Shown: positions 1 to 16,500, counted from the stretch's first letter. The stretch: 60,000 bases of DNA from Antedon mediterranea (GCF_964355755.1 NC_092678.1:4376922-4436921), one strand, 5' to 3'. Notes: generated by a model from the sequence alone, not told the origin. A program made the numbers and translations.

Positions 1-80
1 ATAGAATTCAAAAAGTAATAAAGATAATTTAAATAAATGTTTATTATGCAGATTAAAATTCAATTTCAGTTTCTCTTTAG

Positions 81-1988
<1,908 letters not shown>

Positions 1989-2264
1989 TGTTCCTTTAAT
2001 TCAAAACACCGAACAGATTATTTCATTAAAGCCTTCCTTGAAAGTGACCGTGTGACAAACCATCGGCCCTAAGCATAATGCTGTTAGTGTTAGTTAGTAG
2101 TTGTGAGAATAATTATGACGTCTTTAGAGATTGGCCATACAGTACTACTAAGCTTCATTTAGCAAACATACTGAAACAGCAGTCAGAAAACATTTAAAAC
2201 AGGAATTAGAATCCTAAATGACAAACAATTAATGGACAATTAGAAAATGCTAGAACTAACATTG

Positions 2265-2317
2265 AATAAAAGTGAAGTGAAACCTGTTTTGTAATTCTGT
2301 ATAATCTATACAATAAA
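2265..2317 (+). terminator. Candidate polyadenylation signals of PRMT6
   Basis: Two AATAAA hexamers (2265-2270 and 2312-2317) lie 277-329 bases after the PRMT6 stop codon, followed by a GT-rich stretch around 2338-2360 that suits a downstream element. Which one is used cannot be seen from sequence. The interval 1989-2838 holds no other gene. Confidence 0.5.
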
Positions 2318-2639
2318 CATTTTAATCAAAAGTTATTTGTTTGGTGTGTATCAGTGTGTGTGGCTAATTACTATTAGACCATGATTTTATAGAAAATAAA
2401 TAAATTTGATGCTGCTGCTGTGTAGGCCTATATGTGTTTATTTTTATAAAATAAAATAACAAAAATGAAAATATTATGTCTTTGTGTATAAATAATAAAT
2501 AATTTAATATTAAAACATCTACAGTATTTCATATCTGACAGAGATGTTTTTCCTCATTAGAAATCTAACGACATCTTGCGTAACATATCATTGCAATAAA
2601 TTATATACAATTACTGTATTACATTTGATTTACATGAAT

Positions 2640-2838
2640 TGCCAGAGATAAAGATAAATAATATTTTGAGAGGAGAGAGAGGAGGAGGTTGGCCGGGTAT
2701 ATTGTACGCGCATGCGTAGACCAATCAACACAATGTAATTATCATTGCGATGAGATTAGCAGAAGAGGAACCATATTGAAAATATAACGCCGGTAAAATT
2801 GCTTAAAAACGGATTGAATAAAGGGAAAAACATAAAAG
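2640..2838 (+). promoter_or_regulatory. Candidate CADPS promoter and 5' UTR
   Basis: The 200 bases before the CADPS ATG contain a purine-rich stretch (2668-2690), an NRF1-like core CGCGCATGCGTA at 2707-2718 and a CCAAT box at 2721-2725, in a locally CpG-containing segment. No TATA box is evident at a clear distance. This fits a CpG/NRF1-type promoter; the transcription start cannot be placed. Confidence 0.4.
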
Positions 2839-5800
2839 ATGTTGAAATCATCATCAAGTGAAGATGAATCGGAAAGCGAAGACTATCCGGATGATCCGGA
2901 TATTAGCCATTCCAGCCAAAGAAACTTGAGGGAGGGTGTGAGCGCATCAAGCAACGATAGCCTAGCCCACTCGACCAGTGCAGTTCACACCCGCGGATCT
3001 TTGAGCGATCGCAGTGTCGGTAGGCCCTCAAGCCCTAGCCATTCGGTGAGTACGAGTAGCGAACCACCCGGAAGGGAAGAGGAGAGAGCCTTGCGTGAGG
3101 AGGAGGAGCATAAACGTAGACTTCAGTTGTATGTTTTTGTAATGCGATGCATTGCTTATCCTTTCAATGCTAAACAGCCAACAGACATGGTGAGACGACA
3201 GACAAAAGTTACAAGACAACAACTGCAAATAATAAAAGATCGATTTCAGACGTTCCTAAATGGAGACACGCAAATTGTTGCAGACGAAGCATTCTGTAAT
3301 GCTGTACAGAGTTACTACGAAGTATTCCTGAAAAGCGATCGCGTATTAAAAATGGTAAATAGCGGAGGATGCTCTTCAAATGACTTTCGCGAAGTGTTTA
3401 AAAATAATGTTGAAAAACGTGTACGTAGCCTTCCGGAAATTGACGGTTTGAGCAAAGAGACAGTATTGAGTTCTTGGATGACAAAATTTGATGCGATTTA
3501 TCGTGGAGAGGAAGACCAACGTAAGCAACCGCAAAGGCTTTCAACGTTAGCTGGGTCGGAGCTTATTTTAAGTAAAGAACAACTGTACGAAATGTTTCAG
3601 AACATACTAGGAGTGAAGAAGTTTGAGCATCAGTTGCTATACAATGCATGTCAGGTGAGAAACTTAATGACTTTACATTTTTAATAAATGCATACCATTC
3701 CAAATTATTTGGGATTATTCTCATGAAATGTTAAAAATTATTAGAAAAATATTGAATGTACCAGACGCTCATTAAAATGTTTGTAGACCAACTGTTTGTA
3801 TTTAAATAAATTCAGTTGATTTAAAAGGTATTAATTAAATTAAAACCAAGGTCTTCTCTAGAATTGGTGAATTGTTTTTTTATTCGTGTTTATACTTTCA
3901 ATCATTTTCACATAAATAATTTTACAAAATTCAATAATTTATTTAAAAAAATTCTATTTGCTGTAAATGTGTGTGAACAGAACTGATTTATTAACCATTT
4001 TGCATACGGTTTTCTCATTCATAAACTAATAGTGGGTTCATCCCTCAGGCTGGTCCAGCCTAAGGAATGAACCCACTATTAGTGGTAATTATCAATTTAG
4101 AGTTTGCTTACGCCCACATCTGTACAATAAAAAGATACAAACAATATCTTTCAATAGAGATCATTTAAATTTTTACCAACTCTAGGTTTTCTTGGATTGC
4201 CCTCACAAGATGTGCATCTTCATTAATTCTAACTTGAGAGACTCGTGGCTTTAGTTAATGTACGCTTCGATCGAACTTATGTTCACTCGTCCGGTTGATT
4301 GCACACATGCGACGACTCTGGTCGAAGTAGTAATGATAGGATTTAAATAATTGATACTAATCGCTGAGCTTCAAAAATTATTTAATCATGTGGCCTCATA
4401 TTAAAATGGCAACATCCACTCTCAGTGGCAACAATCATTTATAATGTTGTATTTATATTGTATTAAATCTAATTGTTTTTACATTAATAATGAAAGGAAG
4501 GGACAATGCATTTAGCAGCACAAGTATTATTACGAACAATGTATTCTATAAAAGTGACAATTATTGAATGCAGGCTCAAACACAAGAATGTATATCAAAT
4601 TATGTAAAAATCCAAAGGCAAATTACTTATGTATGGCGTACATCAAGCATTATTATTTAAAGATGATCGTAGACTACAAACTTGCACTTCCATTGACATT
4701 CAGCTATTTTTGGTAACATTAATGTATAGGCCTAGTGTGTGTTTGGTACTAAAATAATCACATTCTGCACTCTTTTCCACAACAGATACTATATAGAAAA
4801 ATAAACCTGTAAAAAGTTGTTAAACATTCTAGGAACGTGAAAAATGTTAAATAAAGTACCGCCCACGTATAATAATAATAAAGACATTTGTATTTGTACT
4901 TTTATTAAAATTAATATATTTATTAAAATTTTTTATTAAAAAACAAACCAATTTGCAGCAAATCTGCTGAATTACATGGTAAGGAACAATACAGTATATT
5001 ATGGATGGTGGACCTACTGTACAGTATAATTTTAATAAATTTATAGGTCATCATCATACATGGACAGACATTGCGTGTGTGGCACCATTAGTACCCAGTA
5101 TCCTTAAAGCGAATTGCTCAGTTAATTATATTTAATGACATTTGGTGTTCTAATTACATTAGTACTCTTTCTAAATTAAAGTTAATAGGTTATCTGTTTA
5201 CTTTATGTAGCAAGGCTGTAAATCTCATTAGCAATTGTTGTGATGTCATAACGGTTATAATATCATAATCTATTGTACACCATCTTTGTATAATCCACCA
5301 CAGAATAAATTTGCAATCATTAGATTTTGAAGTCCAATTCTTACCAAATGGTTATCTTTATTGCTGTTGTTTATAAAATTTTGCAGAAAAATAAAAATCC
5401 GTACCCTCCAATGAAACTAACAAAATTAATAAGACATAAGACATAATCAACTACCTAGAAAATAGCCCAGCTACAGTACAATACAGTAACATTTTTTAAA
5501 GCTGATCCAATTAATTAGGTGATCATTTAGAATAAAATGATCACCTATTGTTATTGTATGAAATCTTTATTATTTTTTTTCTTTCTGTACACTTTTTGTG
5601 TAACAAATATCTCAAAAAGTTGAATAACAATGATCACAAAAATTTCACAATGTCTTTCAAATACTTTAACTTAGCCATAATAAGCTTTTCAGCGTGATCA
5701 CTCAACCCTGACGTCACGTAGACGCCATTTTGTGAAATCACATTATCAATCATATATCCATAATTCATTATCACATGTTTATGAAATTCACTACACGTAA

Positions 5801-8800
5801 ACTTCAGGTCAAGGGTAAAAATATTAGCAAATAAAAACGCACGCGCACGTAGGGTCATGCGCGTGAAATCGCGCGTTGCAATTTTAAAAAGCTCAAAATT
5901 TAGTTTTTATCAATTTAGAGCATGAAATAGGCCATTTGCGTGTTTCAAAAAATTACTGCGTAAAAACACATTTTTGCGCACGCGATTTTTAAAAAGGGTA
6001 AAAAATAAAATTTGATGTATACATCATATTCTACTCACAATCCTTAGTACATTCTCCGACTTTGAGTCCATTCCGACTTAAAATAACGCTATACGAGCAC
6101 GTTAAAAATGACAAAATGCGCACATTAATTGTACAAAAGTGCTAAAAATGGTAAAAAATAAGGCCTTTTTAAAATGAATATAACTCTTCAGAATGGCAGG
6201 TGACCCCCAATTTTTTTAACTTATTATGGAAGCCAATAAGTTGTAGATATAAATATATATACATATTAGACGTACAAAATGGTATGACGTCATCAAATGG
6301 CCACTTGAATTTAAAAATTAGTAATTTTTATCTTTTTTGTGTGGGTTATCACATTCAATAGAGCGCATCTCCGTTATTTGAGCCCGATTTTTGCACAAAT
6401 TTTAGTATGTGCTTGCTCAATTAATTATCTTTCTCGTGAGTTGTCAACATTTTTATTGTGATGACGTCATCACGCGTAAAAACTTGAATAACCTAGGTCG
6501 TGTAATTTCAGCTACACCATACATTTGAATATCTTATAGCTCCTCAGAATTAAAGGTGACCTTGAAGATTATAATTTATTATGAAAGCTGATGAAATGTA
6601 GATATGAATTCATATCAAAATTAAGCCTATCGGATGTTGTGATGATATCATATGGCCAGTTGAAGTTAAAAAGTAGTTTTTAAATTTCTTTAGTCAAAGT
6701 TATACAAATTTCAAAGAGCGCGCATTGCGCTTCTACGTGTCAAATTCTCTTCCAATCCTTATATTTATTTGCTCAATTCATTATCTTTCGAAATTGTCAT
6801 CTTCGAGTTTATTTTGATAATTCCATCATACCAAAAAAATAGAGCATGATGTGGGTCCCGTAATTTCACCTATGCTACACTGTATATAGATATACAGTAT
6901 ATACTGTACATATTGTATATGAAACATAATAGGTACAACTCAGCACTATAAGTGTATATGCATCATGTCATAGGATGGCGTACATCAGCTTTTTACGATC
7001 ATATGTTAACGTACGTGCATGTTAAAAAAATGTTAATTTCATTAAAATGATAAAAATGATCACCTATAATTCGTCAAAGTGACGAATTAAATTCTAGTTT
7101 GTGTTTAATTTTGGTGTTTTTTTAGTTTTAATAGAGCCTACAGTAGAGTTGAAACATTACATAGAGATCCCGATTAGCAACCTATAAAAAAAAAATTAAA
7201 TTACTATATTTTGCATAATTTTGTTTATAGCGAATTAACCATTATAACAAACAACAGATGAAGACAATACATTATAATTAGAAAGAAATTGATGTGAATG
7301 CTTAAATGCTCATGATATTAAAAGATCAAATGTGAACTGAACCAGTAGCATTGAATTGATAGTAGTATCCAATATCAATGGCAGCTAGTAAGAATATGCT
7401 AATGAGATCTGTGTATTTTAAGCGTAAAATGTGAATGAATTGTGTACAGTGCGTAGTCAATAGCTGTTAGGCATCCTCGCTCAATACCAAACTGCATGAC
7501 TATTATTCATAGCTATCAAGCAATCCTTTATTATTGGTTTCGTTTTAATAATTAATAATTAGCTTAAATTATTGTTGTTTAGTTGAATTTCAATGGAGTT
7601 ATTGTACTGTAGATCTTGGAATTAACGTCACATATTAGTATTACTTACTCATATCTAATTGCTGAAAATATTAAATTATTTCTAATTTTAATCATGTTCT
7701 AATTTTCTATGCCATATATTATGAATGAATATAATATGCAGTAGTTCTTGCTTCACAAAAATAAAAATAAATTAAAAAAATGAAGGTAAAATAATAAATG
7801 CACTCCATAGCAGTTGTACTGTAAATCAATTCTATACATTTTTTATGGGTGGTAATAAATTAAAACATACTACAGATATTTCATAAGTAGTTTATTAGGA
7901 AATCAATAATTTTCTGTAAGCTAATAATATGTTATATTACATAGCCTATATAAATACGCGAACGTGATTGGTTGAAACTGCATCACATGACTACCGCTGC
8001 GAGGATCGTAAATCGTATATATCCTCGAGAACGATGATATTGACTGTGTAATTTTCGCGTAATAATCGTGTCCCCTGTCATTAATCATATAAATTCTCGA
8101 GTACGATGATATTGACTGTGTAATTTTCGTGTGCAACACTCGAGTTTGCCGATAAATAAACAAAAGTCATCTACTCGATCTTGAACTCGGGTGGAATTGT
8201 CACTCCATCGCAAGACAACGTTTCATCCGCTGGGCCACGGAATTTGCTTGAAGAAATTAATCTTCTAAACTATTTAAGCTATGCATACATAGCGCCCTCA
8301 TTTGTTATAAGTCCACCCTAAATGTGATGAAACACCGTTTGTGATTGGTCAATACTCACGGTAGTAACCTAGTAACTAGTACGCGCTGAACATCCGGTGA
8401 TTCGGCTCCTCGAAGATCGAGAGAAGACGAATTGTTTATTCGGCCTACCTGATTATAATATTATTATTAATAGGCTTATTGATGGAAATTCTTCTGTTAA
8501 TTTAAACGACCTAGGCCTAAGTGAATATTTTATTGCCAAGGAATCATTAATTAGTAATTATCTGTATATTATTCTTCGCAAGGTAAGGTGTCTAGGCAGG
8601 CTTGTTTTAAATACAATACAAATACTATAGGAGGCCTAGGCTTAGCCTAGCTTCACCCAACCCAGCAGACTTGTTCTTGGCTATATAATATAACAGATAT
8701 TGCCTTTTATATCGGTTAAATATAAGATTTGACATCCCCTCGGGAATGATATTAAGTTCTCGGGTTATATATATTTCCCTCAGCTGGCGCTTCGGGAAAT

Positions 8801-10564
8801 ATATATTCCCTCGAACTTAATATCATTCCCTCGGGGATGTCAAATCTTATATTTAACCTCTAAGCAGTCAATATCTGTATAATAGTTGTGTTTAATGTCC
8901 TGGCTTCCAGATCAGAATCCTAATGTGACTGTATAACAGTTAAATTCCAGATGTTTTTTTCTTATCATTTAACAGAATTGTTTACGGGAAGTATTTTGTT
9001 TTCCATGTAGAACGGTGCGCCTTCTACGTATAGAATTACTAATTGATATATAAGGAAGTTTGCTATCTTATCTGTTTATAGCATTGTTTGATAAAAATAA
9101 AATTTTATTGGTTTAAAAACGGGTTTAGTAGAGTAAAGTTTGTGGTCTGGGCTTTTATCCTCCTTTTTAAGCCTTGTCTACACTGTCAAACAAAAAAATG
9201 TGATTTACCCATTATGTGGTCACAAAATGTCAAATCACCACCATATTTAGCCATATCATTACCATATTTAGCCATATCACCACCATATTTAGCCATATCA
9301 TTACCATATTTAGCCATATCACCACCATATTTAGCCATATCATTACCATATTTAGCCATATCACACCACCATATTTAGCCATATCACACCACCATATTTA
9401 GCCATATCATTACCATATTTAGCCATATCATTACCATATTTAGCCATATCACACCACCATATTTAGCCATATCATTACCATATTTAGCCATATCACCACC
9501 ATATTTAGCCATATCACCACCATATTTAGCCATATCATTACCATATTTGTACACATCATTCTTTTTTGGAAAACAATTGATAGTGTAGACAGAGCTTTAG
9601 ATAGTATTGCCAGGGAGTTGTTGTATTGCATTGATTAGGTTGAATAAATAATTTACTCAAAATCATTTAATATTATTTTATCAGCTTGATAATGCAGATG
9701 AACAGGCTGCCCAAATAAGGAGAGAGTTAGACGGAAGACTGCAATTCATTGAGTCCATTGCAAAAGTAAGTCTTTCAAAATTTGTGTGATTATGTTATGT
9801 TATAGAATATTCAATCAATCAATCAATCAATAATTAATTGACTAGTTACTGATACTGATACTCTTTATTGTCTATAAAATAATAAAAACATGGCAATATA
9901 TTTGAAAATAGCATGAAATAAATTGTTAGCACTGTTTTTTAACCAGTTATTAATTTGTTTGTTGCAGCAACCAAAGAAAGGGCCTAAGTTTGTGCTGAAA
10001 GAGATGGAGGAAATGTACGTTGAAGAACTAAGAGCCCAGGTGAATTTGCTGATGGCCAACTTGGAAAGTTTACCCGTGTCAAAGGGTAACACAGATTCAA
10101 AGTACTCCTTACAAAAACTGAAAAGGTAGCTTTTTGTATTTTCATTTAAAATTACCATATTTGTTTATTAATTATAGATTTTGTTATATTCTTCGTAAAT
10201 TACTTAAAATCTGAATGCAATGAAGCCAAATAGTGTTATAGACTGTTTTTGTTTTCATGTAAAATTAAAAAATAAATTGCACACTTACTCAGGAAGACCC
10301 AAACAATGTATGAGATTGAGAATATAATGTTGTTGTTTATTAGAGCGCAAAACACAGCAGTGTCTATGATGGAAGTGACAGAAGATTCAGAGCCAACACT
10401 TAGCAAAGCGGATGTTGTTCTATCATTCACCTTAGAGGTAAGTAACAAACATTGATAAACTGATATTACTATATTAAAATTCTAGCCAACGATAAAAAAA
10501 CAAGGCCAACAGCCATTAAGTCGCGTGCTACAATGCATAGTGATACCGGACCGACAGACAGACC

Positions 10565-10598
<34 letters not shown>

Positions 10599-13500
10599 GA
10601 GACCGACTGACCGACATAGTGAACTATACTGACCGAAATTACTGAACATGTTTAAAAATGTTGAAATGTTTAAAAACATTTATTTTGTTTTAATTTACAC
10701 GTGCGTAGCCTGTCACTTTCGACGTGCTCGTATAACGTAATTTCGAGTTGAAAAGTAAGTCAAGAAAACAGAAATCGGGCAAAAAGAGTGCGCAATAACA
10801 TTTAACGCGCAGTGCGCGCGCAAAAATATGCGCACTCATGGCAATATTGTAAACGCTTAAAATTGCCTGAAATGTACTCTTATTTCATCGAAAATAAATT
10901 TTGAAAATGTTAAGCGCGCGTACGCATGCGTTACATGCGCTACGCACGTAATTGTATTGCCATATGATGATTTATGCCCTGGAATTTATGAGTACCAAAT
11001 TTTATTTAATTGTGATTCATGGTTGTGAAGATATGATTACAAACGTGATTTCGTTAAATCGTGCGTAGACCGCGTAATTTTGTATTGCGCACCGTGAAAA
11101 CATAACCACATTGATTCCTGGCCATAAGGAATATACTGTGAAAAATTGACCTAGCTAGATTAAACTGATATCAAGATAAGGTCAGAAAGTGATAAAACGC
11201 ATAGTGATACCGGACCGACAGACAGACCGACAGACAGACCGACCGACCGACATAGTGAACTATAGAGTCGCTTCCACGCGACTAAAAATATGCTAGTTGC
11301 AAATGTACTTTGAATCTTTCTAGGTACTCGTAATGGAAGTGAAAGGGTTGAAATCACTTGCTCCAAATCGCATCGTTTATTGTACTATGGAAGTTGATGG
11401 CGGAGACAAACTACAAACAGACCAAGCTGAGGCTAGCAAACCAGCGTAAGTAATTATAATAAGGGGGAGGACTCTCAAGTAATAAATTATTGCTTTCATC
11501 TTCAAGTGCTTTTTCAATGGAAAATTGTTAGTTTGTAGACATGGTCAGATCTTTATCCGATTCCTACTATGGTATTCCAATCTTAGAGCTCTGTGTTAAA
11601 TTCTGTTATACTACATTAAAAATATTTTGTTTATATTTAGGTGGGATACTCAAGGAGATTTTACAACAACACACCCGATGCCGATTGTCAAAGTGAAGCT
11701 GTACACCGAGAATACAGGTATGCTGAGCATCGATGACACGCTCCTTGGAAAGGTTGTCGTACGGCCAACGCCCAACAGTCCTAAAACACCTGAGTGGTAT
11801 AAACTGTACACACCTAAGTCTGTAACCGACAAAATCACCCTCAAGTTGGCGGTCCGCATGGACAAACCTCAAAACATGAAGCATTGTGGGTAAGTTTTCA
11901 AAGAAAATATGAAAGCATTGTGGGTAAGTGTTCAAAGAAAATACAAGCATAAAGAGTCCACTATTGTAAAAACTAAATTATTGTTTAGTTCTGAATCCTG
12001 GTAAGGTTGTGTATTGGTCAAATCAAGTAACTGAAACATATGCTTTTATTACATGCATTTATGTATGCAATCCTCGCAGGTTCAAGTAATAAAGATGTAT
12101 AAAATGTTTATTCAAAACCATCAGCACTTTTATATATTGCTTATCTTCTTTTTAAGGTGGACTTATTGTCAGGGAAGAACAGCTTGGAAAAAATGGAAGA
12201 AACGCTTTTATGTACTGGTGCAGGTAACGTACCAAAAGAACACCAGGTATCTGCGCATAAAGGCCAACTTTGACTGCGTCTTATGACGAGGCCCAACGAA
12301 ATGTCTTGACTCATCGGTGCTGTCCGAGTTGAATTCAGACAAGATGAGTCTTTTTGAGATAACGTCGGGTGTAGTTTTTAAGTCGTCTGAATTGGCCTTT
12401 TTGTTCTTTTTTGGGCTTATTTTGATTGATTCTACTACGATCTCTAAACAAAAGAGAGCTGGTATCTTTAACAACAGTACAGCAAATTGTGTTTGTAATT
12501 TGGAGACAGTATACACTTTCCAGATGCAATGTATTAGGGTAACCCTTTTTTACCAGTCTACAATAATATTATAATTGTTGGTTTCAGGTGAGCCAGTATA
12601 CCTTTGCGATGTGTAGTTATCGTGAAAAGAAAGCCGATCCTAATGAGATGATGCAACTCGATGGATTCACAGTTAATTACATCGACGCCGACCAAGGTAA
12701 ATTGAAGAACTGTTTTATAGTTTGAGAATGTTTTCCATTCAAAAGTTTTATAGATGAATGTATCAATGTATATATTTAGGTGAGTTAAAACTTAGAATAT
12801 GTTTACAAAACAAACAAAAAAATGCATATACATATACGATAGTGGTCTAATGGGATGCAGAATTGATATTGTTTTGAGTATTAACATACAGTGTCCGTAA
12901 GCACTAACTGTACACAGTCAATAGCCACCATATGTGATATAGTATCACAATTACAAGGACCAGTACTAGTACACCATTCACCTTTGTTGAAAGAAAGAGG
13001 GAAAGTAATTACTCATAAAACTATTCTGAACAAATTTGTTTTAGAACTTGAGGCCCAGGGAGGACGTTTCTTTTTCAAAGCTGTGAAGGAAGGCGATAGC
13101 TTGACGTTTGCCTGTGATGAAGAAGTTGATAGGCAGCTGTGGGTTCAGGCTATTTACAGGGCTACTGGACAGTCATATAAACCTGTTCCACCAACTCAAA
13201 TATCTGGAGGAAAAGGATCGAACGCCATCATCTCCAGACTTCAAGGAGGTAATTAACATTTTAAGATTCGGTGACCAATTTCACCATTCCCAGTGGGCTA
13301 AGCTCTGTCTACACTATCAAACTTTATGTGACAAAAAATGTGATGTGCCCAAATATAGTAGTGATCATCGTGTCTATATATGGGCACATCACATTTTTGT
13401 TGTCACTTAAAGTTTGATAGTGTAGACAGAGCTTAAGATAAACACCTTAAAGTTTAGAGATTCTCTTAACTAAATGTATACCATTTTATTGATCATGTCA

Positions 13501-16500
13501 AAATTATTCTAATGCAGTTGCTGCAGTAACTACATATTTTTATGAGGCAGTCACTGCAATAAACAGTGTGTAGGATTACCCTGCAAAACTTGCTAAATAC
13601 CTGGTATGCTGACCAAATATAATATATTGCTTTTTACAGATGCGGATCGTGCCCGTAAACACGGAATGGACGAGTTCATTCAGCGTAATCCTAGTACATT
13701 TAATCATGCCCAGTTATTCAAGCTGCTACAGGAATTGATGCTTGACCATCGACTAAATGATTCTTTTTCCTGTTTGGTAGGTGTGACGACCTATGACCTC
13801 CACATTTGTTGGTCGCTGCAACAACCCATAATCTGCTAAAACTGTGTCGAGGATTTGTGCAATGAAGCACGTCAAAATGTCCCTTTTATCGCCTGCGAGA
13901 AGGACAGTAATTAGTATACTGTCGCTTTTACCAGTCCTTGCCAGCTGTCATGAATGATGTTTCACATTTTTGATAGAGATAAGGAGAAAGATGGAGCAAA
14001 AGTTTGCTGTGAGAAGGTTAAATAATTGGCCTTCAGATTGAACCTTAAGCTGTTTATTCAGCACGTAAAACTATAGCATAATCAACATGGTATAATACTG
14101 ACTTCAAATAATGAGAGGGAAGCCATGATTCAACATTTTAATCTTTATTTGATCATAATCATATATTTTTTTTACCATCACAGGGTTGGTTCAGTCCCGG
14201 TCAGATCTTTGTCTTAGACGAGTACTGCGCCCGTTACGGTGTACGTGGATGTCATCGGCATCTGTGCTATCTCGATAATCTGCTCGATCGCGCTGAGAAC
14301 TCGCAAATGATTGATCCCACCCTTATCCACTACAGTTTTGCATTTTGTGCTTCCCACGTTCACGGAAATCGGTAAATACATTTTATTATTTTGATTTGTT
14401 TGTTTGTTTATTTTTTTCTCCACACTTCATTCAACATTTCAACAAGTAATTATAAAAATAGAATGGAAAAAATGTGCAGGGAGGTCAAATTAGCAACAGG
14501 CTACTTGACCCCGCTTTAAACAACTTGAGTTATGGTACATGTATAGAAGATAAGGACATCATACTTTGTTAATGTGGGAAAAAAAATCATGTTAAACCTT
14601 TATGTAGTAAAGTGATAACGCCCTTATATTGTAAATGATACATAATGAAAAACTATGCGACTGGAAAATTCCAATTTATATTCTGATTATTTTCACTATA
14701 ATTGTTATTTTGATGGCAGTTTCCACAATTCATGGTATTAGATCGGTACCATGATGGCCTGGTTTTGGTTTCTAATGTGAGTAGATTGGGTTCAACTAGT
14801 TTGAGATTATTTTTTAGGGTTATTTGGGTTTGTATCGGCAATAATGTAATGTTGTGTCTAATTGTATTTTTATTTAGATATCATTTTAAAAGTTTTTACT
14901 ATTTTGTCACATAAATTATGTGGTTTTTAACTATTTTGTCAGATAAATTATGTGGGTTTTTATAATTTTGAATGGATAATGGGTAATCGTTGGAAAATAA
15001 CACTGTGTTGAGGATTATTTATTATATTTGTTTCATGTCTTTGAATTTTTAAAAACATTATTGATAAGGTGCACATGATTATGCAGTACTTGGTGGTGGT
15101 TAGAATTTTGTATTATTATTTATAATATAATTAATGAATATATTTTGGTGAGGAGTAAATATGAATATATATCCACGGTACACAATCAATAAACCTATTT
15201 GCTCACTGATACTGATGTTGAATTAATCAAAATTTGCAAGTTAAATTATACAATTATAATTGTCATTTGTATATAAGACATGAGTTTATTTACAGACCCG
15301 ATGGGAACGGAACGGTGACAGTTGAAGAGACAGACAAATTTGAAGAAATAAAGGAACGATTGAGAGTACTATTAGAATACCAAATCACACATTTCAGGTC
15401 CGTCTTTTTTAATTCCATTTAATTGTTTGTGTTTGATGACAGTTTCAATTTCTCAATTAGAAATGTTTAAAATATTGACTTTCTGAACATTATCATAAAA
15501 AATTCTCTAAGCAACAAAAATAATGTTAGTATTTTCTTTTTCTTACTTGCTTTGGCACTAACATAAATCATTTGAGACTAGATGAATTTTTTCGAGGATA
15601 AAAATAATGCCAATATTAATAACCTTTATACGATTTTGCATATTTACAAAAGTTGCGTTAACCAAAATAAAACAGCAATAATAAACAAATGTGTTATTAT
15701 CATTATTATTTATCAAGTTTGTTTTTTATTTTAGATATTGCTTTCCTTTTGGAAGGCCAGACCAGGCTTTGAAAGCAGCATTATCGTTACTGGAGAGAGT
15801 AAGTAACACATTCCCGGGGGGGGGGGGGGTCACTCTTAAATATTTCCATACGGGGAGGTGCCGCATTTACGGGTATATTTTCGAGGGCCTGGTACAGTGG
15901 TAGCACAAGTGTGGGAAATTATGGGGAGTTGGTAGCACAAGTGTGGGAAATGACAGGGTGAAATTAGTAGTTTAAGTCCCTGGCCCGCTCACCCGTGTCA
16001 AAATGTCACGATTTATCGCCAAATTTTGCAGGTATTTTAACATAATGGATGCTATAAGCCCGGCTATATAAGCCCATCGCTAAATACCTTTGAATAGGCC
16101 TAGAGTTTTCGCATCAGCAGAAAGAACACGAAACATAGCCTAGGACAAAATCATTCAACTGTGATATCGTCGTCATGTACCGCGCGGACGAGCGATAAAC
16201 TTGTCAATTTGTCAAAACACGTTCGTGATTTTGCCATGAACGGTCTCTTTGGCCATGCGCAGATCATGCCGGGAACCAGTACAAATATTTCCCCCTCTCT
16301 GGCGTGGCCTTGTTTTTGCCGTCTTTTTAGAGAAAACTGGATTTTTATTTGGTAAATGGTAGTTCAAGTCCGTAGTATTTTTCAGTAAAACAGGTAGCGC
16401 AAGTGCCTCATGTCTTGAAGTGGCTGCTGCACCCCCCGTTTGGTTTATATACAATTGACCCCCCCCCCCCACCCCCCGGGAACACATTATTTGAAACCAA

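Larger units (their letters stand above)
3655..9684. other. CADPS intron 1 (6 kb), no gene seen
   Basis: This is the largest CADPS intron. Apart from the repeats listed separately (palindrome near 4.05 kb, CpG-rich repeat region 5.5-7.1 kb, local duplication near 8.05 kb, foldback near 8.8 kb, MITE with satellite at 9.2-9.6 kb), it is AT-rich unique-looking sequence. A 77-codon open frame at 8397-8630 starts at GTG, matches nothing I recognise and is not counted as a gene. Confidence 0.8.

Noticed and set aside
5634-5858. 74-codon minus-strand frame in CADPS intron 1
   Set aside because: It lies within the CpG-rich dispersed-repeat region and shows no domain.
9088-9631. Repetitive frames reading YLAISPP or IWLNMVV
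   Set aside because: Translations of the 21-bp satellite inside MITE copy 1, on both strands.
12891-13044. Upstream extension of the CADPS exon 9 open frame
   Set aside because: It shows no similarity to CAPS proteins, and a good acceptor (tttgttttag) at 13044 gives the exact family sequence and phase.
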